Made by a program: the position numbers and the translations under genes
The notes under the pieces: model-generated
What the model was told of the DNA's origin: nothing
Seen by the model: only the letters and a program-made list of their open reading frames with translations
Databases searched by the model: none
Assembly: GCF_050624435.1 (NCBI RefSeq)
Contig: NC_134536.1
Location: 127,914,758 to 127,978,757 of the forward strand
DNA: 64,000 nucleotides
Source of the DNA: Tenrec ecaudatus
Lineage: Eukaryota; Chordata; Mammalia; Afrosoricida; Tenrecidae
Reading direction: 5' to 3'
Shown: positions 33,091-44,974 of the stretch, piece after piece
How the letters are laid out: the number at the start of each line of letters is the position of its first letter
How positions within the stretch are numbered: position 1 is the stretch's first letter

Positions 33091-34135
33091 GTTATTTAGA
33101 GATTCATTATTTAATTTTCAAATACTTAGGAACTTTCCCTAGTTTCTTCTTCTGTTGTTTTTAAAAAATTTAATTCCCTTTTGGTGGGAGAACATACCGT
33201 GCACAAATTTTCAATTTATTGAGACTTGTTTTTAAGTCCTAGCGTGTGGTCTATTCTGACATGTGTTTCTTGCACACGTGAGGAGAATGTGTTTTCAAGC
33301 GGTTGAGTGGTGTATTCTCAAGATAGTAAAGATACTGGATGACGGTGTTGTTCAAGTCTTGCATACCCCCATTGATTTCCTACCTAGTGTCCTATCTGTT
33401 ATTGAGAACGGGTTACAGAACTCTCCAACTATTATTGTAGAATTCTCTATTTCCCTGTTCAATTCTGTTTTTGCATCATGCACTTTGCTGTTAGGTACAT
33501 ATGTGCTTAATTGTAAGGCGCTGGCTCTTTCATCATGATACTCTTTGCTCGAGTATCATTTTTTGTTGGTTTTGACATCTATCTTACCTGATATTAGCAT
33601 CGCCACCCAACTCTCTTAACAGGTATTGTGGCCTTGGTTTATCTTTTTCCATTATTTTACTTTCAACTCAAAACCCATCAGGAAATCCAAAGTGTCTCTC
33701 ATAGATAGCATATAATTGAACTGTAATATTTAATCCAATTCTTTCTATGGGGATGTTGAAGTCATTCACGTTTAGTATCGTTATGAATGAGGTGGGATTT
33801 ATCTCTGCCATTGTGTTATTTTTTCCTATATGTTTCATATATTTAAAAAATGCATCATTGCCCTGTTCCTCTTGCATTGCCTCCGTTCGCATTAAACATT
33901 TTTCTAGTGTACCACTTGAATTTCTTTGTGGTCGTTGTTGCTTTCTCTTTTCTGGGGGAGGGGGGGGTTACTGTGTTAGCTGTTATTCTAGAGATTACAA
34001 TATGCATTGTAAATGGCCACGGTCTGCGTCAGATCAATATGAACTCAGTCCCAGTAAGTCATAGAGCCTTTGTTCCCATGTAGCTCCCTTTCCCTGCCTC
34101 TACCCCTGGCGCCACTCTTGTCATCGGCGCTCCAT
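33091..34135 (-). repeat. Ancient L1, antisense, right of RTE insertion
   Basis: 'ttggtgggagaacataccgt', 'ctccaactattattgtagaa', 'ttgacatctatcttacctga', 'gggatgttgaagtcattcac' and 'ctagagattacaatatgcat' follow the order of a diverged L1M-type antisense segment. Confidence 0.72.
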
Positions 34136-34139
34136 CCCT

Positions 34140-34312
34140 CAGCCAGCTGCTGCTCAGCCAATTCTGACTCATGACAGCCCCACCTCCCCTGTCTGTCAAA
34201 ATAGAACCGTGTCTTACAAGCTTTCAATGGCCCATTTTTTCGGAAGCAGACCTTTCTTCTGAGGCTTCTCTCTGTGTTTTCAAACCTCTAAACTTTTGGT
34301 TTGCATGAATTG
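34140..34312 (-). repeat. AfroSINE-type SINE inside L1
   Basis: Antisense: 'gccaattctgactcatgaca', 'ttcggaagcagacctttctt', 'caaacctctaaacttttggt'. L1 sequence lies on both sides. Confidence 0.65.
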
Positions 34313-36000
34313 CTTGCATCAATCAGGAACTCTACATGTGTACATTGAAGACCAGAAACTACAGGGTCCGGGTTATGATTTTATTACACCATCTTTAGGT
34401 TTTGAAAGGAAGTTAAGAGGAGAAACAACTCCCTTCTGGAATCCTTTGTATTACCCCACCTGCTCGTCTTTTTTGACGCCCCTCATTTTCTTCTGTCAAA
34501 TTGCCCTCTGGGTGTCTTCTCCTTGCTCCATTCGAGCTCTATCCCTCCCCTGGCTCATCTTTTGTTATCACATGTATTATTTGTTTCTGTTAAAAGCCCA
34601 GAAACAAGGTGTAATAATAATTAGCTTTTGCAGTTGTCTTTTCAGCGAAGAGGAGAAGAAATATGTACCTTTGCTCTGCGATCACCTTTGGGGCCTCTTT
34701 ATTCCTTCGTGGGGACTCTAGTTCTTGGCTTGCAGCTCAGGGGATTTCCTTTCCCATTCTTGTGAGGCATGCCTGCTAGTCACAGCCCTCCGCCTTTGTC
34801 TGAGGGTGCTCACAGTGTGCCTTAAGTTTTAAATCATTATTTTATTGGACATGGTTTGCCTGGTTGTCAGGGCTTTATGCTTTCACTTTCCTCTGGCTTC
34901 CATTGTTTCTGAGTTGAAATCAGCTGTTCCTCTTCTTGTGGTTTTCTGTGTGTGGTGAATCATTTAATTCTCTCTGTGTTTACGATCTCCCCTTTGTCTC
35001 GTTTAATAGATGGACTATAATGTATATGAACTTCTTAATGTTTATCTTAATTGGACTTTGTTTGGAGGCACAAATGAATGATTCTCATCAAACAGAGGAA
35101 TTTTTTTGGTCAGGATTTTCCCCAACATTTCCCCAACCCACCCACCTCCCACCCCTGTGTGTCTCCCTTCCCTTTCTGACACTCCCATGAAGCAGGTTTG
35201 ATGCTGATGCTGTCATTGGTCTTTCCACTCTGTTTCCTTTATGGTCTTCCGAGTGGGTAATATTGATGGGTCTACCTTCAAGTTCATGGATTATTTTCTC
35301 CTGCCAGCTCAAAGGTGTGCCTGGTCTTCTCTAGTGAAACGTTCACTCCTGTTACTATATTTTACCATTCCACTCGAAAGATCTCCCTCTTTGGTGTCTG
35401 TCTTTGGTGAGTCACTCCTACAATTCTCCCTTTCGTTCTTCGTACCTGATTTCTTTTAGTTCTTTGAAGCTAAATAAAAGCTACTTTGACAATGTTCCCC
35501 AAGAACAAGAGCTGGGTCACCCCAGCTTTTAAGAATCCCCCGCCCCTCTCCTTTGAATGAATTACATTTTCCTCTTTCTTTACATGTTTTGTAGTTTTTG
35601 TTGGAAACTGGACATTTGGGATAACAATTGAGGCTGACCCTGAAGCCCGATTCTCTGCTACCTGGAGATGCCGAGTTGCTTTTATTTAGTGACCGACTCT
35701 GTGGAGTTGTCTCCCCCTGCAGTGTGAGGCTGTTGAAATCTTTGCTCAGGTTTTCGTTTTAAATTCTTTCTTTTATGGTTAAGCCTCCCTTCCCTGGGAT
35801 TACCCCTGGGCCAGCATAGCTTAGTGCCAGCCAGTGACTGACTGGTCAGAGGCTGCCACTGAGCGTCTTGGTCCAAGAAGGCTCTCACCGTTTGCCCGTG
35901 GATCTCAATGTGAGAATACACAAAATTTGGGCTGTTAGGGAATGCATTAAAAATCCAGGTTATTTCACAACTGTGTCCTGGCTTTTACGTTCTGTGTGGG
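34313..36000 (-). repeat. Ancient L1, antisense, 5'-ward continuation
   Basis: 'tctggcttccattgtttctg' with 'gttgaaatcagctgttcctc', 'ggattttccccaacatttcc', 'gttggaaactggacatttgg' recall the antisense of an old L1M element. Divergence is high and the right-hand limit is uncertain. Confidence 0.55.
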
Positions 36001-37840
36001 CAAGGCTTCATGGTCAGCAGGGATGAGTAGAGAGCTAGGACCCCCTCAATTCTCTCCTGAGTGTGAATGCCAGCTTCTAGATCTCAAGGGAGAGGGGCCC
36101 AGGGGTCTGGGCCCCCTGTCTGGGCCCACGATGACTTTCCTATTTCTAGGTCTCCTTGTCAAAAGTTTTACAGTTCTGTTTGACCTGAGTTGTATCATCT
36201 CTCAGGCCAGCTGAAGTGCTGGTCTTGATGTACATAATTACAAAATACAGAGCTGGATGTACACGGGGACGCATGTCCACGTGATCTTTGCTGACCCACG
36301 CATGCAGTGAAATCAGTTTGGCAGGTGCCGGTGTGATTTTTGCTTGTCTGACTGGTCTGTCCTGGGGTGGGGGCTGTGTCTGGCTGGCCACTGAGCTCTA
36401 GACTGGGCTATCTCTGGGTGGATTCTAGGTGGGCATGGGCGAAGAACTGCTTTTCCAGAAGGCACCTTGGGGGCAAGCAGTGCTCACCCAAAGTGGATGG
36501 ACGTGGGACCGCTGGCCTCCACTCCATCCCGACCAGGCCTCTGCCTATCAGGAGCCCAGGCCTGGCAGCTCTGTCAGCAGACCCGGGGTGAGAAGCCAGA
36601 TGCTCTGTACACTGGCTTCCAGTGCCTGCCAGGCTCTCAGGAGGAATGACTATTGGAGCCAAGAGCATGATCAATTCTCTCAGGGCACGCCTGCCAGGAG
36701 GGGGCAGGGGATGTCCACTGAGAAGAGGCTAGCTCCTGTCCCAGACACCAAGGCTGGGGAGAACTAGGGTCTGCAGCCAGCTCAGTCCCCCAAGTACTCA
36801 CTTAGAGGACAAAGATTCAGAGGGCAGCCTGCTCCCCCCACCCCGCCCCATCCCGGGTGCCACCTTGTCCTTGGAGTAGACTCATAGAGAGGCCTGTGCC
36901 ATGCACCAAAGGTCAGTGTGCTTGCTGGGCACTGCAGGGGGAGGGCACAGGAGAATGCTGGCGGACAGTCATGTACCCTGATGTCACTGGTCACCTCGCC
37001 TCCCTGAGGTATTGCTTTACCCATGACTGAGCCCACGGCTGAGGTCAGGGGGGCAGTCACGTCCCCATCCTTGGCACAGCTCTGTCGGCTGCTTGCTGCC
37101 TCTGGGGCTGCCGAGGTCAGAGTGGCATTTGCCAGGGCTGTCCAGTGTCAGATCTGTCCTGACAGTGGGGAGGGGAGCCTGGGGAGAAGGTAGAGTGGCA
37201 GGGACAGGTGTCTGGGGGCTGGGAGTGGCCAGGCTGCTGAGAAGGTGGCCCAGGGTGCCTGGGGGGCTGCCTGAACTGGAGGACCCAGCCGGGTTTATCC
37301 TGTGTGAAAGCAGAGTACTGTCCCCAGGAAGCTTTCAGTCAGATGAGAGGACAGTCCCTGCTCTCAGAGAGCACCCTGCCTGCTGGGAAAGCCACCGTAG
37401 CCGGGCAGGGGGGTGGCAGGAGTTAAACCCTCCGCCCCTCTTTCCACCCCAGGGAAGGTTCCCAGGTCACTCAGAGCAGATCCACGGCAGCAGGACCCCA
37501 TCCCCTGATGCCAGGGGACCAGCAGATGGCTGTACAGTGGGCGGGAGGGGTGACCACAGCCCAAGTGCAGACAGACAGGCGGCGTCCCTGTGTCTGAGCC
37601 GGTCCTCAGGGCTGGGTCCAGCAGAGGGAGCTGCCAGCCAGCAGGAGCTGCAGCCCGCCATCCCTGACCCCTGAGATGGCCTTGAGGCGCTCCTGCCAAG
37701 CGCCCGCTCACCAGAGGCTCGTGACCAAGACGGACACACTGGCAGCAAACACAGGGGCCCAGGCTTCTCAGCCACCCAGACCCCCCAGGGATGCCCCGCA
37801 AAGAGCCCTCTGCAGCCTCAGGGCTTCTATGCTTTGAGCT
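36001..37840. other. Unique GC-rich sequence, no gene seen
   Basis: Frames up to about 190 codons overlap on opposite strands around 37.1-37.9 kb without recognisable domains. I cannot support any as a gene. Confidence 0.45.
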
Positions 37841-37844
37841 GGGT

Positions 37845-38030
37845 GGTAGATTGCCAGGAGAGGGGGCACAGGGACCCGGGTGTGAATCCTGCTCCCTCGC
37901 TTCCTGCTTCTGGGCAAAGAACATCACCTCTTAGGCCTCGATTTCTGCTATCAAATGGGGGTCCTGTGGAAGCTGACTACAGGGGCGCCATGAAGGCAAT
38001 ATGTGTGGCAGGTACCTGTCAGGCAGTTGG
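37845..38030 (+). repeat. MIR SINE
   Basis: 'gacccgggtgtgaatcctgc', 'cttctgggcaaagaacatca' and 'gcctcgatttctgctatcaa' with 'gtcaggcagttggcacccag' form a sense MIR. Confidence 0.7.
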
Positions 38031-38132
38031 CACCCAGTTAGGGGGATTCTCCTCCTCCCAGTCGTCCCCCTCCCCTCTGTGTTACTCCTGGCATCTCCCT
38101 GAGCCGAGGCTGAAAGGCTTGGGGTGGGAGAA

Positions 38133-38148
38133 GTGTGTGTGTGTGTGT

Positions 38149-38182
<34 letters not shown>
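38133..38182. repeat. (GT)n microsatellite
   Basis: About 24 GT units with one GTAT interruption. Confidence 0.95.
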
Positions 38183-38448
38183 TGGGGGTGAGAGCCATCC
38201 TGGGACTAGCAGCAGGCTTGCCGCGGAGGTGAGATCTGAGCAGGGTTTGGAGAGAGGCTTCCTCCAAATTCTTCACACAGACACCTTAAGCTGCAGGCAG
38301 AGTGAGGTGGCACTGAGGGAGGGGCCATGGGAGGGCTGGGACCCCCCTGACTCTGCCCTCTGCACCTGCCCCGTGGCCCTCAGACTCAGAACCAAGCCTA
38401 CAGCGATAGGCTTGGTCCTATGCTGACATGAATGAAGGTGCGTGGGAA

Positions 38449-38473
38449 GGAACGAACGAATGAATGAATGAAT
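38449..38473. repeat. (GAAT/GAAC)n microsatellite
   Basis: Six tetranucleotides, first gaac-type then gaat-type. Confidence 0.85.
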
Positions 38474-38927
38474 AGGCCGATCCCTGACCTTAACTCTCCA
38501 GAGGCCGGGCTGAATTGAAAGCAGAGAGCACCATATTTAGAGAGGACCAGACCTTTGCCTACCTTTCCAGTTGGGCTCCCCTTGGGGATACCTCTTCTTG
38601 GGAGACGCTTCTGGTACCAAAGTCATTCTTCCATGTTCCCAGACATCTCAAACCCCCAGCATCTTCCAAGGCTGCATCCAAGAGTCAGGGTTCCCTCTTC
38701 GTGAAATAAGAATCATGTCTGGGGAGCCCTTTCCTTCCTTCCCTGAATCACATCAGAAGGGATGCTTCCTTATGAGGAGAACCCTTATATAGGGGAACAG
38801 CCTTGTACCCCTACCCTCAGGACACCCAACAAGGTCTGGTCCCAGCATCAGTGGGGACAACGATGAAGCAGAGTAGTTGTGTGCATGACAACATCTCACA
38901 TCGATCAACGACTGACCATGTGCCCAA

Positions 38928-39126
38928 GAGCCCTGGAGGCACAGAGGGTTACAAGTTGGGCTGCTAATGTCAAGGTCAGCAGTTCGAAACCAACAGCCAC
39001 CCTGAGGGAGACACAGGAGGTGCTCCAGTCTTGCAAGGACTTAGAGGTTTGGGAACCTACAGGGCCAGTTCTACCCTGTCTGATAGTCAGGACCAACTGA
39101 CTGGTAGTGAGTTTGTCTTGAGTTTA
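38928..39126 (+). repeat. AfroSINE-type SINE, complete
   Basis: Sense head 'gagggttacaagttgggctg', B-box-like 'cagcagttcgaaaccaacag', centre with 'cttagaggtttgggaaccta', 'agttctaccctgtctgatag', tail 'tggtagtgagtttgtcttga'. Confidence 0.85.
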
Positions 39127-39129
39127 GAC

Positions 39130-40040
39130 CATGTGCCAGACTGCCCTAAGCAATGCCCTGCAGTATCTCATCTGTCCCCAAGAGGCCTCCATACCCCAAG
39201 AGGCTAAGTCTCCAGGAGGAGCTGGGCGATTCCATCAGCCCCAGGACACCCCCGTCACCTGGGAGAGTCAGGCTGCATAACCCAAACAGCCCAGCCCTGC
39301 CCCCTGAGGTACATCAGGGTCCTAGGGACAGGGAAGAAGTGGTGGAGAGCTGGGGGACCCCTCCTGACCCTGGCCACACTGTGGAGAATGGGAGCCAGCA
39401 GCCAGGGCCTGGACCACCCCCAGGGTGTGCTGCTCCTCCAGTGGGCAGTGGCTGCCTGTCTGTGCACCCTTCACCCCTGGGCTGGCTGGGAGAGGTGCTG
39501 TATGCAGGGAGGGATCCCAGCCTCCCCACCCAGGCTGAGAAAGTGTCTCTTGCCCACAAAAGGCATTTTGGGGGACTCACGTGGGCCCTGAGGAAACCCC
39601 ATGTAGCCTTCCAGAAACCCTGTCCCGGAGATCTTGCTCCTAAGTTTCTGGACCTGTGGAGATGCTGCCCTGTCTTCCCCGCCCACGGGAGACGAGGCCG
39701 CACAGAGCACTGAACCCCAAGCAGCAAAGACTCTGCAAACTGGGGGTTCACACACAGGGGACAGACAACCTGCAGCTTCCACAGTGGCACCCATCTGGCT
39801 GCAGGAAGAGCGTCATGGGTGTGGAAGGCAGAAGGTGATGACTTTTGATCCGGACTCAAGGAGACTGTTCTACTTATTAGGCTGGGTGTCCCCTCACTGG
39901 GTGTCTTCCAGCTGAGAGGGATGATCGAGGGTGGTGCAGAGGGCACGGCCGAATCATTGGGACCTACAGTCCTGGGCTCACCCATTGAAACGGAACCCCT
40001 TGAGAAGGAGTCTAGAAATCGGCTTGGCTTGCTTGTTTTT
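39130..40040. other. Unique sequence, no gene seen
   Basis: A 256-codon minus-strand frame spans 39314-40084. It overlaps a 186-codon plus-strand frame and shows no domain, so it is not called. Confidence 0.45.
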
Positions 40041-40317
40041 ACTTCAGATCCAGATATTGCATTAATTACATAAGGGGGCCTCAAGAAGGTTTTGTGGGGG
40101 GGGGGATCCCATTATCTTTGTACTCCATTTCCTATGAGCTTTTTGGAGTCTCTTTGTTTTCTTCAGTTCACACTTGTCACTGGTCCATTCAAAGCCCACT
40201 TTTAAAGGTTCCTGTTCATTTTTCACGGCTTCACCCCAATCTCCATTTTTCGTTCCCATTGCTCTCATCCCCCTGTCCCAGACCCGGGTCCTCATGCTAT
40301 TTCCTTCCCTTCCTCAT

Positions 40318-40498
40318 TGCCCCGGAGTCTGTTCTGACTCAGAGTGGCCCTAGGGGACAGAACAGAAGTGCCCCCGTGGGTTCCCACGACTGCGACTCTT
40401 TACAGGAGCAGAAAGTTTGCTCTTTCTCCCGGGGATCTGAACTGCCAGCCCTGTGGTTAGCAGGCCAGCACACAACCCACTGTGCCACCGGGGCGCCT
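40318..40498 (-). repeat. AfroSINE-type SINE
   Basis: Antisense: 'gagtctgttctgactcagag', 'gtgggttcccacgactgcga', 'agaaagtttgctctttctcc', 'tgtggttagcaggccagcac', 'actgtgccaccggggcgcc'. Confidence 0.85.
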
Positions 40499-40844
40499 TC
40501 CACAGAGGTCTTGCTTACTACAGGTCTTGAAATGTGTGCTTTCTGTGTAGGCTGGGTGGTGGTCTTTTCCACATGTGTTGTGATTTCTATAAATGGTGTT
40601 ATGTGACTCTTCTGTTTCTTAGCTTTATCGTTCGACACTGTTCAGATCTGGGCATACCACGTACTGATACCGGACTTGGCGTTTCCAATCCCCCCTTATC
40701 CACCCTTATCCACACACCTAGGGATGGGCATTCAACTCCCCACCGCAGTGAGTATCCTTGTCCATGTCCTCTTTCCATCTGGTCTGATCTTTTCTTTGCA
40801 GGATATGCACCTATTTCCGCCAGTTTGTTGTACCGGGGTGGCTT

Positions 40845-41224
40845 CCATGTTGCCGGGTTGCTAGACGCTATGCCACTGACACTTCAAATGCCAGCAGGGT
40901 TATCGATGGTGAACAGGGTTCCGTGGAGCTTCCAGACTAAGAACAGACAAGGATGAAGGAATAGGTTGTCGGCAACAGAGGGATTAGCCACTGGCTGGAA
41001 ACAGCAGCAGAATTTTGCCAGAGACAGTGCCAGACAACGAGCGTCTCAGGTTGGAAGATACTCAAAATATAACCGGGGAAGAGCTGCCTCCTCAAAGCAG
41101 AGTGGACTTGAGTGGTGTGGCTGGAGGATAGCCTTGGGGACCGTCATCGCCTGACAGGGCACGACTCAACAGGAGAAGAAATAGCTCTAACATCCACTGA
41201 CGACCAGAATGTGGACTGGGGAGT
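40845..41224 (+). mobile_element. RTE (BovB-like) LINE, 5' region
   Basis: 'tgctagacgctatgccactg', 'tttgccagagacagtgccag', 'caggttggaagatactcaaa', 'gaagagctgcctcctcaaag' and 'gacagggcacgactcaacag' precede the endonuclease domain in the order I know for BovB-like RTE elements. Confidence 0.75.
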
Positions 41225-41935
41225 ATGAAGCTAGGAAAATTGGAAGCCATCAAAAATGAAATGGAGCACGGAAGCACTGTCACTCTGGGCATTGGTGAGC
41301 TGAGACAGACTAGCGTTGGCCATTTTGAGTCAGACAATTATGTGGATTACTATATCAGGAATGGCATATTCAAGGGGAATAGGGTCATATTCATGATCAA
41401 AACGAACATCTCAAGATCTATCTCGAAGTGCAATGCTGTCTTGATAGGATGATATCTCTACAAGGAAGATGAGTTCACACACTATTATTCAAATCTACAC
41501 ACCAACCACGAAAGCAAGTGATGGAGAAACTGAAACATTCCATCAGCTTCTTCAGCCCCAAATCGACAAGACATGCCATCAAGATGCATCGATATTTATT
41601 GGCGATTGGAAAGTGAAAGGTGGGAACAAAGAATCAGTAGTTGGAAAATAGGGCCTTGGTGATAGAAACAAAGCTGGAGATTATTGCATGATAGCATTTT
41701 GCAAGACCAATGGCTTCATCGCTAATGTATTTTTTGCAACAACGTAAAAGGCGAGTATACATGTGGACCTGATGGAAGGCATGGGAATCAAGTTGACTAC
41801 ATCCATGGGGAGAGACAATGGAGAAGCTCCCCATCACCAGTAGTCAAAACAAGGCCAGGCATGACTGTGGAACACACTGTTAACTCATATGTAAGTTCAG
41901 GCTGAAACTGAAGAAAACGAAACACATTCATGAGA
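41225..41935 (+). pseudogene. RTE LINE endonuclease domain, broken
   Basis: Two frames cover the apurinic/apyrimidinic-type endonuclease that nicks target DNA for RTE retrotransposition. The first (41225-41452, 75 codons) has 'KLEAIKNEMEH' and 'GIGELRQTSVGHFESDN', matching the N-terminal motifs. The second (41469-41651, 60 codons) has 'IIQIYTPTTKAS' and 'SIFIGDWKVKGG', equivalent to the conserved YxPT and GDWN segments (the N is K here). Beyond it, broken pieces such as 'GLGDRNKAGDYCMIAFCKTN' and a substitution-rich 'GIKLTTSMGRD' remain. Stops after codons 75 and 60 and a shift between them make it inactive. It is followed directly by the 25-bp array. Confidence 0.85.
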
Positions 41936-44410
41936 GTATAACCTTGAGTCTGTCCCACCTGTATAACCTTGAGTCTGTCCCACCTGAGTAACCTTGAGTT
42001 TGTCCCACCTGAGTAACCTTGAGTCTATCCCACCTGAGTAACCTTGAGTCTGTCCCACCTGAGTAACCTTGAGTCTGTCCCACCTGTATAACCTTGAGTC
42101 TATCCCACCTGAGTAACCTTGAGTCTATCCCACCTGTATAACCTTGAGTCTATCCCACCTGAGTAACCTTGAGTCTATCCCACCTGTATAACCTTGAGTC
42201 TACCCCACCTGAGTAACCTTGAGTCTATCCCACCTGAGTAACCTTGAGTCTATCCCACCTGAGTAACCTTGAGTCTATCCCACCTGAGTAACCTTGAGTC
42301 TATCCCACCTGAGTAACCTTGAGTCTATCCCACCTGAGTAACCTTGAGTCTATCCCACCTGAATAACCTTGAGTCTGTCCCACCTGAGTAACCTTGAGTC
42401 TACCCCACCTGAGTAACCTTGAGTCTGTCCCACCTGAATAACCTTGAGTCTGTCCCACCTGAGTAACCTTGAGTCTGTCCCACCTGAGTAACCTTGAGTC
42501 TGTCCCACCTGAATAACCTTGAGTCTGTCCCACCTGAGTAACCTTGAGTCTGTCCCACCTGAGTAACCTTGAGTCTACCCCACCTGAATAACCTTGAGTC
42601 TGTCCCACCTGAATAACCTTGAGTCTGTCCCACCTGAGTAACCTTGAGTCTGTCCCACCTGAGTAACCTTGAGTCTGTCCCACCTGAATAACCTTGAGTC
42701 TGTTCCACCTGAGTAACCTTGAGTCTATCCCACCTGAGTAACCTTGAGTCTATCCCACCTGAGTAACCTTGAGTCTATCCCACCTGAGTAACCTTGAGTC
42801 TATCCCACCTGAATAACCTTGAGTCTGTCCCACCTGAGTAACCTTGAGTCTACCCCACCTGAGTAACCTTGAGTCTGTCCCACCTGAATAACCTTGAGTC
42901 TGTCCCACCTGAGTAACCTTGAGTCTGTCCCACCTGAATAACCTTGAGTCTGTCCCACCTGAGTAACCTTGAGTCTGTCCCACCTGTATAACCTTGAGTC
43001 TGTCCCACCTGAATAACCTTGAGTCTGTCCCACCTGAGTAACCTTGAGTCTGTCCCACCTGAGTAACCTTGAGTCTGTCCCACCTGAGTAACCTTGAGTC
43101 TATCCCACCTGAGTAACCTTGAGTCTATCCCACCTGAATAACCTTGAGTCTGTCCCACCTGAGTAACCTTGAGTCTACCCCACCTGAGTAACCTTGAGTC
43201 TGTCCCACCTGAATAACCTTGAGTCTGTCCCACCTGAGTAACCTTGAGTCTGTCCCACCTGAATAACCTTGAGTCTGTCCCACCTGAATAACCTTGAGTC
43301 TGTCCCACCTGAGTAACCTTGAGTCTGTCCCACCTGAATAACCTTGAGTCTACCCCACCTGTATAACCTTGAGTCTACCCCACCTGTATAACCTTGAGTC
43401 TACCCCACCTGTATAACCTTGAGTCTGTCCCACCTGAATAACCTTGAGTCTATCCCACCTGTATAACCTTGAGTCTGTCCCACCTGAGTAACCTTGAGTC
43501 TGTCCCACCTGAATAACCTTGAGTCTGTCCCACCTGAGTAACCTTGAGTCTGTCCCACCTGAATAACCTTGAGTCTGTCCCACCTGAATAACCTTGAGTC
43601 TATCCCACCTGTATAACCTTGAGTCTGTCCCACCTGAGTAACCTTGAGTCTGTCCCACCTGAATAACCTTGAGTCTGTCCCACCTGAGTAACCTTGAGTC
43701 TGTCCCACCTGAATAACCTTGAGTCTGTCCCACCTGAATAACCTTGAGTCTGTCCCACCTGAGTAACCTTGAGTCTGTCCCACCTGAGTAACCTTGAGTC
43801 TACCCCACCTGTATAACCTTGAGTCTACCCCACCTGTATAACCTTGAGTCTACCCCACCTGTATAACCTTGAGTCTACCCCACCTGTATAACCTTGAGTC
43901 TGTCCCACCTGAGTAACCTTGAGTCTGTCCCACCTGAGTAACCTTGAGTCTGTCCCACCTGAATAACCTTGAGTCTACCCCACCTGTATAACCTTGAGTC
44001 TACCCCACCTGTATAACCTTGAGTCTGTCCCACCTGAGTAACCTTGAGTCTACCCCACCTGAGTAACCTTGAGTCTATCCCACCTGAATAACCTTGAGTC
44101 TACCCCACCTGTATAACCTTGAGTCTACCCCACCTGAATAACCTTGAGTCTACCCCACCTGAGTAACCTTGAGTCTATCCCACCTGAATAACCTTGAGTC
44201 TACCCCACCTGAGTAACCTTGAGTCTATCCCACCTGAATAACCTTGAGTCTATCCCACCTGAATAACCTTGAGTCTATCCCACCTGTATAACCTTGAGTC
44301 TATCCCACCTGTATAACCTTGAGTCTATCCCACCTGAATAACCTTGAGTCTACCCCACCTGAATAACCTTGAGTCTATCCCACCTGAGTAACCTTGAGTC
44401 TGTCCCACCT
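41936..44410. repeat. 25-bp tandem array, 99 units, inside the RTE
   Basis: Every unit is exactly 25 bp: a five-base lead (gagta, gaata or gtata) followed by 'accttgagtctgtcccacct' or a variant. The last part is ctgtccc, ctatccc or ctacccc in nearly all units. By coordinates the array holds 99 units (2,475 bp) without indels. Its left boundary is the RTE coding sequence ending 'cattcatgagagtata' and its right boundary 'cacctgaatttagagaccat' is again RTE coding sequence. In the RTE family this spot normally carries one such segment, so the array looks like an in-place expansion. Some multi-unit strings recur: a six-unit (150 bp) block occurs twice between 43436 and 43735. Confidence 0.97.
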
Positions 44411-44974
44411 GAATTTAGAGACCATCTGAAGAACAGATTTGACACCCTGAACACTAATGGCAGAAGGACCTGACAAAGGGTGTGGGATGACGTCATGAAC
44501 AGCCTACACGAAGAAAGCAAAAACGGTCATTAGCGAGGCAAGGAAGAAAGACCAAAGTGAATGCCAGAAAAGGCTCCCAAATGTGTTCTTGAACGTTGGG
44601 GAGCTAAAGCAAATAGAAGACGCGATGCAGTAAGAGAACGGAACCGAAAACTTCAAAGGGCGGCTGGAGCAGACAAAGCAACCTATTGTCAGGCGATGTA
44701 CAAAAACCTGGAGTGATGGCATCCGAGAACCACAACGGAAGGGTCCACCTAGCAAATGTTAAGCTGGAGGAACGGAAGTCAAAATGCAAGCCTCAAATTG
44801 CAATACTGAACGATGTTTTGTGCAAAATATTGAATCATGCAGGAAACATCGAAAGAAGATGGAAGAAATGCTATCAGAGAAAACACTCACTCCCCCCTCG
44901 TCAAAAGCACTCAGTGAGCAACCAGCCAACAACCAGCACCAACTGCCAACCATATGAGACGCTGTCTTGGGTGT
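44411..44974 (+). pseudogene. RTE LINE linker region after endonuclease, broken
   Basis: Translations in mixed frames give 'RDHLKNRFDTLNTNGRR', 'SLHEESKNGH' and 'NRKLQRAAGADKATYCQ', which fit the linker between endonuclease and reverse transcriptase in BovB-like elements. Several stops are present. The segment runs into a solo LTR at 44975; the short piece at 45498-45539 after the LTR may be its continuation. The reverse-transcriptase domain is absent here, probably removed when the neighbouring LTR and provirus arrived. Confidence 0.75.

Noticed and set aside
37093..37927. Opposite-strand frames of 193 and 187 codons
   Set aside because: Both occupy the same GC-rich stretch, show no domain and are typical of chance frames where stops are rare.
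39314..40084. 256-codon minus-strand frame
   Set aside because: Overlaps a 186-codon plus-strand frame in GC-rich DNA; no motif, no splice-bounded exon pattern and no repeat-derived homology.
40040..40150. Possible small mariner-type element around 'cctatgagctttttggagtc'
   Set aside because: It resembles a terminal segment I vaguely recall from other mammals, but no matching inverted end or TA duplication was found.
42300..43783. Long minus-strand frames with 'GQTQGYSGG'-like repeats
   Set aside because: They follow from the 25-bp array. A 25-bp unit passes through all three phases and the common unit has no stop on the minus strand. Frames end mainly where ctatccc units put TAG in phase. 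This is not evidence of a protein.
41936..44410. CRISPR-like array
   Set aside because: The units are head-to-tail with no unique spacers, and the genome is mammalian.
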